Source of the DNA: Mycolicibacterium rufum | GTDB taxonomy: Bacteria; Actinomycetota; Actinomycetes; Mycobacteriales; Mycobacteriaceae | DNA: 64,000 nt | Assembly (NCBI RefSeq): GCF_022374875.2 | Contig: NZ_CP103313.1 | Coordinates: 28,929-92,928, forward strand | Reading direction: 5' to 3' | Shown here: positions 44,598 through 51,757 of the stretch, one piece after another | How positions within the stretch are numbered: position 1 is the first letter of the stretch | How the letters are laid out: each line of letters begins with the position of its first letter | The notes under the pieces: generated by a model | What the model saw: the letters and a program-made list of their open reading frames with translations, nothing else | Told to the model about the DNA's origin: nothing | Database searches by the model: none | Program-made: the position numbers and the translations under genes

Positions 44598-46104
44598 AGA
44601 CATCCCAGGACCGTAAGTTGTCAAGCGGCCTTGGCGTCGGGGGTGGTTTGGCGGTGTGCCCAGGCTTTGTGCTCGTCGTAGGCGGTGTGGTGGCGCAGGC
44701 AGCCGTGCAGGATGCCGACGAGGCGGTTACCGAGGGCACGTAGGGCTTGGTGGTGGGTATCGCCGGCGGCGCGGTGCTGGTCATAGAACGCGCGGGCACC
44801 GGGACTGTTGGTCAGGGCGCAGAAGGCCCATTGGTCGATCACGTCGTAGAGGCGGCGGTTGCGGACGTGGCGGGCCAGCACGGCGCGTTTCTTGCCCGAC
44901 GCGACGGTCAATGGCGATGTTCCGGCGTAGTTTTTGCGAGACTTGGCGGTGGTGTAGCGGTTCGGGTCGTCCCCGAACTCACCGAGCACCCGGGCGCCGA
45001 GGGTGACACCGAGTCCTGGCAGGGAGAGGTAGATGTCGGCGTCCGGGTGTGCCTCAAAATGTGTTGCCAACTGGGCCTCGAGATCGGCGATCTGATGGTT
45101 GAGCTCGGCGATGATGGCGACCGCAGCGCGGGTGCTCGCCCCGAATGCGGCGGTGACCGCGGGCGCGGCGGCGAGCTGCTCGACGCGCAGCGCGGTCTGA
45201 ATCTCTAGGGCCCTGGCATCGAGGTTGCGTTGTCGCCCCGCGGCTTTGAGTGCCGATCGGATCTTGGAGATGCTCAAACGGGCGGCCTCGGCCGGGGTGG
45301 GAGCGCGACCCAGGATGGCCAGGGCATCGCGGTCAGACAGCGAGTCGAAGGCCTCCAACGCGCCCGGGTAGTACTCCCGCAACGCACTGCGCAGCGTGTT
45401 GGTGTTGCGGTTGCGCGCCCAGATCAGGTTCTGATGCGCCCGGGCCAGCACCTTGACCGCCTCCACGTCGGGGCTGTCCCCGGCGATCGGGCGGTGGTTG
45501 TGGCGGTCGGTGCGCACCAGATCGGCCAACAGTTTGGCGTCGGCGGCATCGGACTTCGCGCCTGAGACCTGGTGGCGGTCGCGGTAGCGGGCCACCGCGA
45601 GCGGGTTGACCGAGAACACCTGGTAGCCGGCTGCGGCCAGCGCTTGTACCCACAGGCCGCGGTCGGTTTCGATGCCGATCACCACCTGGGTGGGTTCCTC
45701 GGCGTGGGTGGCCACCAGTTCGTGGAACCCACCGACCCCGGCAAGTCCCTCCGGGAGCCGACGCGAGGCCAGTGTGGTCCCGTCGGCGCTCATCAAATGG
45801 ATGTCGTGGTGGTCCTCGGCCCAATCGTCTCCAACGAAGATCGTCAACTCGCCTCCCTGCTCGATGGGGGTGAAACCTGTTCGAGCCGAAGGCCACCCGG
45901 CGGCAACCTAATGGATCAGTGCTCGCATCGGCACGACACCCCATCAGCGCTATAGGCGACCTCACCAACCGGCCGGGGCACGATCTAGCGCTAGGAATCG
46001 AACTGCATTCCAGGCCGACACAGTGCTCACCGACCAGCGGCTCGGTGACCAGCGTCCCCTCAACAGATCGCTATCGGGTGAAAACTCGCTGATCGACTCC
46101 CATT
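44598..46104 (-). mobile_element. IS110 family insertion sequence
   Basis: Borders are fixed by frame repair of the interrupted gene: the sequence ...GGGCCT ends at 46105 and resumes AGCGTGG at 44597 (one base of ambiguity). No inverted repeats and no target duplication are seen, as is normal for IS110. About 1.5 kb, with roughly 250 bases upstream of the transposase, where IS110 elements may encode a guiding RNA. Confidence 0.75.
44621..45847 (-). CDS. IS110 family transposase
   Basis: A 408-residue DEDD-type recombinase. N-terminal RuvC-like domain (FVGDDWAEDHHDIHLM; VVIGIETDRGLWVQAL; DAADAKLLADLVRTD) and the C-terminal transposase_20 domain (LPGLGVTLGARVLGEFGDDPNRYT, the catalytic Ser region YAGTSPLTVASGKK). 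The start LP and the DWAEDHH motif match the IS900/IS110 type. Frame intact. Confidence 0.9.
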   Translation of the reverse strand: MTIFVGDDWAEDHHDIHLMSADGTTLASRRLPEGLAGVGGFHELVATHAEEPTQVVIGIETDRGLWVQALAAAGYQVFSVNPLAVARYRDRHQVSGAKSDAADAKLLADLVRTDRHNHRPIAGDSPDVEAVKVLARAHQNLIWARNRNTNTLRSALREYYPGALEAFDSLSDRDALAILGRAPTPAEAARLSISKIRSALKAAGRQRNLDARALEIQTALRVEQLAAAPAVTAAFGASTRAAVAIIAELNHQIADLEAQLATHFEAHPDADIYLSLPGLGVTLGARVLGEFGDDPNRYTTAKSRKNYAGTSPLTVASGKKRAVLARHVRNRRLYDVIDQWAFCALTNSPGARAFYDQHRAAGDTHHQALRALGNRLVGILHGCLRHHTAYDEHKAWAHRQTTPDAKAA

Positions 46105-46605
46105 AGGCCCGACACCGGACACGCAGGGCCACCCGGACCACCGCCGTGCAGACGCGGCGTCCGGTATCGCCTGCCAAGGAGTCTGTCGGCATGCCAACAG
46201 CACGGCGGTGACCGCATCCCGCTCGCCACCAGACGATGCGAAGGTGCGGACGTCGGGAAAGCACCGCCGCCGGTCACGGCCGGGGTGCCCCGACAGCCAC
46301 GCCGCAGCGCGATACAGCACGCCCAGATCCACCGACCCACCATTACGTGACGTGTCGGCGTCCACGCCGCCATCGACGTTCCCGATGAGATCCGCACGGC
46401 GCAGATAGCCGACGCCATGATCGGTGGGCAGGCCGTCGACATCGCGGCCGACGATCCGGGTGGGGATCGCGTGCCGAGCCAGACGGGCATTCCACCACTC
46501 CAGATCCACCTCGGCCATGTCATCGCACACACTCACCCCGACGTCCTGGCCACGACACCACGCCACACACTCCGCCGGCACCACCAGGTCCCCACCGTCG
46601 TCCAC

Positions 46606-46965
46606 CCGTCAATGCTCACACCCACCACCGACACACCCCCGAAGACGTCTGGCACATTGGCACAACGTGCACGCCGGTCGCGGTCGCGTCCGGGAGCCCA
46701 ACACCGGCCGGTCACCCGCGCCCTCGCTCCGCCACCCTCCACCGCTGCTCACAAGCCCATTCGTGTCCGTTCGAACCGGTCCACCGTGTCCTTGCCACCC
46801 CGTCCCCGGCCTGACCGTCTGCTGCCGCCCATCCCCGTCCACGCCACGGGCCTTCCCGAGCTCACCGCCGAACCACACACCTTTTGCATTCAGGTCGCGA
46901 AACCATCACATAGCGTCCCAGACGAAATAGAATGACGGTCACAACTGGGAACGGAAGGGGGCGGC
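46606..46965. other. Intergenic region between divergent genes
   Basis: About 360 bases of C-rich sequence on + between the broken gene (-) and the Zn-ribbon gene (+). Open frames here are low-complexity and overlap on several frames; none is supported. An AT-rich stretch near 46895-46935 (ACATAGCG...AAATAGAATGA) is the likely promoter of the next gene. Confidence 0.4.
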
Positions 46966-47682
46966 GTGGACGGCACGAACACCGACGCGGACCCGGCGGC
47001 TCTGGCCGCCAGAGTCGACACCACCCGGACCTGTCCGCGGTGCGGAACGGTCTTCGACATGCCCGACCGCGGGCGGGGTCGGCGCCCGGTGTGGTGCTCG
47101 GGGGCGTGCCGCCGGCTGGCCTCCGCAGAGCGGGTCGCCGCCCGCAACGCCGGGTCGGCAGTGACGGTGGTGGAGGTGCCGCGATCCCATCGCCCCGACT
47201 CCGATGCCCGGCTGGCGATCCCGTCAATGGGCACCCTGGCGCGGTTGTTCTTGAGCTCCCCGGTGCACTGCCGCCAGCTCTTGGACACCCTGATCTACAG
47301 GTACACCCACGACACTTTGCACACCGAACTGCGCGCCGACATGGAGGACTTCGCCGTCTCGATTGCCCGCCAGCACGCCCTGGACCAGGAACCCGAATAC
47401 CGGGCTGCCCGCGGTGACGTCCAGCGGCTACGCCGCCACCTTCAGGCCGACGCCGACAGGGCCGAGGAGCGCCGCCGCGAGGTGGCCACCCTGCGCGCTG
47501 AGTCGTTGGCCCAAACAACCCTCATTGCCGAGTTGCGGGCGGAATTGGCGCACCCCACCATCCCCATGCTGGAGACCAGCGACGGCGGCACCCGCGACGC
47601 CCCTTGGGGTGGTGATCCGGACGTGCGGATGAGTCGCCAACAACGCCGCGCCGCCGCCCGCGCTGCACACAAGAACGAGTAG
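46966..47682 (+). CDS. Zn-ribbon, coiled-coil protein of unknown function
   Basis: A 238-residue protein from GTG 46966, with GGAAGGGGG upstream. Near residues 23-50 lie CPRCGTVFDMP and WCSGACRR, four cysteines in a zinc-ribbon pattern. Residues 125-190 (YRAARGDVQRLRRHLQADADRAEERRREVATLRAE) form a charged coiled coil. The end is basic (QQRRAAARAAHKNE). It looks like a DNA- or RNA-associated accessory protein. Not recognised further. Confidence 0.65.
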   Translation: MDGTNTDADPAALAARVDTTRTCPRCGTVFDMPDRGRGRRPVWCSGACRRLASAERVAARNAGSAVTVVEVPRSHRPDSDARLAIPSMGTLARLFLSSPVHCRQLLDTLIYRYTHDTLHTELRADMEDFAVSIARQHALDQEPEYRAARGDVQRLRRHLQADADRAEERRREVATLRAESLAQTTLIAELRAELAHPTIPMLETSDGGTRDAPWGGDPDVRMSRQQRRAAARAAHKNE

Positions 47683-47728
47683 CGACAACGCGATCCGCGC
47701 GGCCTCGGGCATGCCCGTTACGAGATGC

Positions 47729-48208
47729 TCAGCGGCCCCTGATCGTGGCGATGAGACCTTTGATCGCCACGGTGACCCGCTGCCGAATGTGGCCGTGTCC
47801 GCCGACGGGCGTGGTGTCGTTCTCCGGGGTGACGCGGGGTGGGGTTGGGGCGTCGAAGAGTTCGTCGCGGGCTGTCTTGGCCCGTCGATCACAGTGGCGT
47901 CCGGCGGCGATGTCCGCGTCGCTCATGGCGGGCATCCAGCGCACCTGGCCGCGTCGAATGACGTAGTGGGATCGGCAGTGAAAGTTCCAGTTGCCGATCG
48001 AGGGGGACAGGCTGATGGTCTCCCCGTCGAAAGTGATGGCGTAGTCAGTCGGGTCGAGTGCGGACGCGACCTTCGTTGCGCATCCGCAGGCGCAGAGATG
48101 CATCACGGTGGCGTACGGCAGCGACACGTAGAGGACACCGGCGTCGAGGTCGGCGGGGATGAAGTCGACGAACTCATGGGTGAAGCGATCCGTGGGTAGC
48201 ACCGTCAC
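47729..48208 (-). CDS. DUF6527 family protein
   Basis: A 159-residue protein with the family pattern: GVLYVSLPYATVMHLCACGCATKV (three Cys of a metal site), ITFDGETISLSPSIGNWNFHCRSHYVIRRGQVRWMP, then a Cys/Asp-rich end. DUF6527 genes often sit in operons with ThiF/E1-E2 and multi-ubiquitin-like proteins. Its ATG overlaps the stop of an E1-like remnant by four bases, which fits. Function unknown; the frame is intact but its partners are lost. Confidence 0.75.
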   Translation of the reverse strand: MTVLPTDRFTHEFVDFIPADLDAGVLYVSLPYATVMHLCACGCATKVASALDPTDYAITFDGETISLSPSIGNWNFHCRSHYVIRRGQVRWMPAMSDADIAAGRHCDRRAKTARDELFDAPTPPRVTPENDTTPVGGHGHIRQRVTVAIKGLIATIRGR

Positions 48209-48510
48209 TGGTCCTCGTTGGTGATGTCGTTGCCGTCGCTGGCGTAGAGGCTGAAGTGCTCACCTTCGAGGTCGGCGTAGATGCCGACGTGACGCTTCCA
48301 CCGGTTGACCGCCAGGGCAGCGTTGAGTGCGTTCATGTCGACGATTTGCACGTTCTGGCCGTAGAGATCGGCGGCGGCGACGGAGGTGGGGAGCCGCTTG
48401 CGGTCGTCCCAGAGGTGATCTCGGTGGCCGGGAAGGCTGCTGGTGATGCGGACCTGTCCGCCGATGCCGCGCTCGGCCAGGTACAGGCCCATCCCGACGT
48501 CGAGCTGGAA
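48205..48510 (-). pseudogene. ThiF/E1-like protein, C-terminal fragment
   Basis: The - strand frame (VLAFQLDVGMGLYL...NVQIVDMNALNAALAVNRWKRHVGIYADLEGEHFSLY...ITNEDQ) is like the end of ThiF-family adenylyltransferases that precede DUF6527 genes. The catalytic adenylation domain and Cys are missing: homology stops near 48510, where an unrelated + strand gene fragment begins. A deletion therefore joined two genes head to head. Confidence 0.6.
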
Positions 48511-48946
48511 GGCGAGCACCTCACCTGGCTGCGAGATCTTCCGATCACTGCTCTCCAACTCCGCGGTTACCTGCCCACCACCAATGACCGGCGGGAGCTT
48601 TACCACGCCGCCTTGGCCTTTTTCGGCGTCGCCAACCTGGCCGCGTGGCGCCGCATATGGAGTCGCCCAGTGGCCTCGTTCAAGCGGGCGAACACATTCA
48701 CCAGCCACGCCGAGTCGGTGGCGTCGTGGATTCGGATCGGGGAGCTCACCGCCCAGCATCTTCACGCCGAACCCTTCGACAAGGACGGATTCCGCACCGC
48801 ACTCCATCACGCCCGCACACTCACCAGAACCGACGACTTCCTGCACGAACTGCAAGGCTTATGCGCTGCCCAGGGTGTTCTCGTCGTCTATGTCGCAGAG
48901 ATCGACAAATGCCGCATCAGCGGAGCCACCTGGTGGTCCAGCCCCA

Positions 48947-49417
48947 CTAGGGCGTGTCTCCTATTTGGCGTGCCCAGGTGATGCAGGCGCTGAGTACGAC
49001 TGCGGCCCGGTAGACGATGGCGAGTTTGTCGTATCGGGTGGCCAGGCCGCGCCATTGTTTGAGCAGTGCGTATGACCGTTCGACGAGATTGCGCTGCTTG
49101 TAGCGAATCTCGTCGAGTGCTGGTGGTCGACCGCCAGCACTACCGCGGCGTTTTCGGTTGGCGATCTCGTCGCGCTTCTGCGGAATGACCGCGGTGATCC
49201 TGCGTGCACGTAGAAATCGTCGGGTGACCCCGCTGGAATAGGCCCGGTCGGCGATGACCGCATCGGGGCGCGAACGAGCCCGTCCGCGGTAGCGGGGTAC
49301 CACGATCTCTTCGAGCACTTGCGACAGCATTGCGCCGTCGTTGCGTTGGCCGCCGGTGACCACCACAGCCAGCGGGCGCCCGCGGCCGTCGACGGCGGTG
49401 TGGATCTTGGTGGTCAA
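48947..49417 (-). CDS. IS5 transposase, second frame
   Basis: C-terminal part of the transposase: TTKIHTAVDGRGRPLAVVVTGGQRND (DDE core), DAVIADRAYSSGVTRRFLRAR with the second Asp, and RYKQRNLVERSYALLKQWRGLATRYDK with the Glu. It is expected as a fusion with the first frame through ribosomal frameshifting near 49420-49460. The TAG stop is made by the duplicated CTAG target, one base outside the inverted repeat. Confidence 0.85.
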   Translation of the reverse strand: MTTKIHTAVDGRGRPLAVVVTGGQRNDGAMLSQVLEEIVVPRYRGRARSRPDAVIADRAYSSGVTRRFLRARRITAVIPQKRDEIANRKRRGSAGGRPPALDEIRYKQRNLVERSYALLKQWRGLATRYDKLAIVYRAAVVLSACITWARQIGDTP

Positions 49418-49917
49418 TCCGCCGCGTGACCGCCCGATGCCATGACCTGCAGGTTCACACTCGTGCAGTGGGCGATTCGTGTAATTCGACCCTGCCCCCT
49501 GTGTCCTGATCAGGTCGGGTCATGTTTGTGGCGTGCTGATGAGCCCGGTTGATCGTGGCATCGATCGACACGGTCCAATCCAGCTGGCCGTCAGCATCGG
49601 CAGTGGCCAACAGCGCCATCAGCACCCGATCCCAGGTTCCATCACCGGCGTAACGGCGATGCCGCTTCCATACTGTCTGCCACGGCCCGAACTCAGAACG
49701 CGGCAAATCACGCCACGGAATCCCCGTGCGGTACCGATAGACGATGCCTTCGATTACACGCCGGTCATCACCAAACGGACGACCGCGACGCCCCTCGTTG
49801 GAGGGCAACAGCCCCGAAATCAACTCCCACTGAGTGTCATTGAAAACCCGGTACCGCGATGCCGTCGTCACCCCAACAGCATCGCCTCAACACCCACACC
49901 TATTTGGGAGACACGCC
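48951..49917 (-). mobile_element. IS5 family insertion sequence with CTAG duplication
   Basis: 967 bases. Perfect 11-base inverted repeats GGCGTGTCTCC / GGAGACACGCC, with the four-base target duplication CTAG at 48947-48950 and 49918-49921. The transposase is in two frames, as in IS427-type members of IS5. Confidence 0.9.
49455..49871 (-). CDS. IS5 transposase, first frame
   Basis: N-terminal part, 138 residues: FNDTQWELISGLLPSNEGRRGRPFGDDR, VYRYRTGIPWRDLPRSEFGPWQTVWKRH (the winged-helix DNA-binding part) and LDWTVSIDATINRAHQHA with the first catalytic Asp. It ends shortly after, near the predicted frameshift site. Confidence 0.85.
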   Translation of the reverse strand: MTTASRYRVFNDTQWELISGLLPSNEGRRGRPFGDDRRVIEGIVYRYRTGIPWRDLPRSEFGPWQTVWKRHRRYAGDGTWDRVLMALLATADADGQLDWTVSIDATINRAHQHATNMTRPDQDTGGRVELHESPTARV

Positions 49918-50370
49918 CTAGAGCGGTCATCGCTCTCAGCGATCGCTACAAGACCGAGGATCAGTTCTGGTTCTCGTTCTTTCACGAGGCCGGACACGTT
50001 CTCTTGCACTCGAAGAAGGAGACCTTCATCGACGACGGCTCCGAGAGCGACGACATCGAAGACGCGGCCAACCGATTCGCGGCCAACACCCTCATCCCCC
50101 GCGGGAGCAACACCACCTCGCCGCACTGACCACGACCACCGAGGTGGAGGCCTTCGCCACACGCATCGATGTCAGCGAAGGGATCGTCGTCGGACAGCTC
50201 CAACACCGCGGCCTATGGGAATGGCGAAAAGGCAACGGGCTCAAACGCCGCTTCGACTTGACACCCACCTAAGACACGCAGCGAGCTCGCAGTCGAAGAA
50301 TCCCTGGTAGCGGACGTCAACCGACGACGAGTCGATCATGCGTGCCTCCTACCGGTGGGCGGAGTGCTTA

Positions 50371-50410
50371 CCGGGTGCCACCTCAACCCTGAGGAAGCGG
50401 TGGCACCCGG
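50371..50410 (-). terminator. Strong hairpin after zinc alcohol dehydrogenase
   Basis: Perfect 12-base stem: CCGGGTGCCACC (50371-50382) pairs with GGTGGCACCCGG (50399-50410) across a 16-base loop. It lies 10 bases past the stop of the alcohol dehydrogenase on the - strand. No U-run. Confidence 0.75.
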
Positions 50411-50419
50411 CATGCTCGC

Positions 50420-51612
50420 CTACGCCGAGATCATTCCGTGCGGGTCGATGATGAACTTGTTGGATGAGCCCTGGTCGAAGATCGCGTAGGCGTCCGGCGC
50501 CTCGTCGAGGCTGATGACCTTGTTGTTGAGCATGGGGCTCAGGTAGGGCATGCGGTCCCACAGGATCGCCATCATCAGTTCGCGGTGATAGTGCATGATC
50601 GGCGCCTGCCCCGCCGACACGCGCGGCGACTTGATCCACGCCTTGCCGAAGTCGAGCGGGAAAGTGCCTTCTTGCCGGCCTCTGTCGGCGCCAGGGGGTC
50701 AGGTCCGTAGACGCCGATGACGCCCGTGGCGCCGCCGGCGCGAGTGGCCTCCAGCACCTGGTTGATGGCAGCCTGCGGCTGAAGGTCCTCCGCCTCCTTA
50801 CCGATGCCGTGCGCTTCGGAACCGACATAGTCCACGGCACAATCGACTTCACGCTCGCCCAGGATGGCCTCGATCTGGTCGGGCAACGGAACGTCCTTAT
50901 TCAGATCGATCGTCTCGCACCCGTTGTTCTTCACCAGATCAAGCCTGTCCTGGTAGTAGTCGCCGACGATGATGCAGGACGCACCCAGCAGCCGCGCCGC
51001 CGCCGCACCACAGCGGCCGACCGGACCGGCACCGGCGATATACACCGTCGAGCCAGGCTTGGCGCCCGCCTCCATCAGGCCATGAAAGGCCGTGGGCAAA
51101 ATGTCCGAAAGCAGGGCGAGATCAAGGATCTTCTCCATCGCCTGGTCTTTGTCCGGGAACCGCAACAATTGGAAGTCGGCGTACGGGACGAACAGGTACT
51201 CGGCCTGACCACCCTGCCAGTCGCCGAGGTTGAACCCGTACGCGCCGCACGCGACGTCGGCATTCGTGGTCTCGCAGACATCGGTACGGCGCGCCTTACA
51301 GTTGCGACACCGCCCGCAGGCAACGTTGAACGGGACCGAGACGAGATCACCCTCGGTGAGGAACTCGACGTCGGGGCCCACTTCGACGACCTCACCGGTC
51401 ATCTCGTGGCCCATGACCATCCCCTCGGGCACAGGAAAAGAGCCTCGGAAGATGTGCAGGTCGCTGCCGCAGATGTTGGTGGCGACCATTTTCAGGATCG
51501 CGCCATGGGGAGCCTTCTTGCCGTTGGGCATGACCAGTTTCGGATACTCCAGCGAATCGACCCGCATGTCCCCCGGATTGTGGAAGACGACTGCGCGATT
51601 ACCTTCAGCCAT
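50420..51612 (-). pseudogene. Zinc alcohol dehydrogenase, one-base frameshift
   Basis: A formaldehyde-dehydrogenase-like zinc alcohol dehydrogenase (MDR family). From ATG 51612: NICGSDLHIFRG and GHEMTGEVVEVG (catalytic zinc), ACGRCRNCKARRTDVC (structural zinc), VYIAGAGPVGRCGAAAARLLGA (nucleotide fold). Near 50667 the frame breaks after EAGKK; one missing G would restore GKKGTFPLDFGKAWIKSPR and the tail VSAGQAPIMHYHRELMMAILWD...FIIDPHGMISA ends at 50420. The rest is well conserved, so this is a recent lesion or a sequencing error. Start preceded by GAGGTTCACAACC-type leader with GGAGG. Confidence 0.8.
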
Positions 51613-51757
51613 GGTTGTGAACCTCCTTGCAGCACAATTGATGTGCTGATGTGACGGTCAGTCGGCCTGGTGGCGAACTGTCCTGTCAGCGTATGCAGGA
51701 CCATGCATCGTGTCGGTGACCGCGCGCGCCACCGTTATGACAATCCGTGCCAAGGCG

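Larger units (their letters stand above)
42879..46605 (-). pseudogene. Unknown 274-codon gene broken by two IS elements
   Basis: Three pieces on the - strand join into one frame: 46605-46105 (GTG start; AECVAWCRGQDVGVSVCDDM...RRWSGWPCVSGVGP), 44597-44545 (SVVSLYLWATHHT), and 43149-42879 (GGVPASTAPSAVVGPQLLDQQ...VEMWLVRRWRERI). Removing the IS110 element at 44598-46104 restores GVGP-SVVSLYLW, and removing the IS256 element with one CCGGTCGT copy restores the second join. The GVGP segment followed by a hydrophobic helix resembles a helix-hairpin-helix, as in DNA glycosylases, but this is only a likeness. It is not functional now. Confidence 0.65.
48511..50272 (+). pseudogene. ImmA/IrrE-type protein, split by IS5 and frameshifted
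   Basis: First part (48511-48950): LTWLRDLPITALQLRGYLP, AALAFFGVANLAAWRRIW, SWIRIGELTAQHL, VVYVAEIDKCRISGATWWSSPT. Second part (49922 on): RAVIALSDRYKTEDQFWFSFFHEAGHVLLHSKKE with the HExxH zinc motif. Removing the IS at 48951-49917 and one CTAG restores SPTRAVIAL in frame. After LIPR near 50100 the frame shifts (two extra or one missing base) and continues as AALTTTTEVEAFATRIDVSEGIVVGQLQ to TAA at 50272. The N-terminal HTH part is absent. Such proteins pair with toxins or phage repressors. Confidence 0.75.

Noticed and set aside
51613..51757. Small gene between alcohol dehydrogenase and UvrA-like gene
   Set aside because: Only about 145 bases with no ribosome site or domain; most frames here are extensions of shadows.
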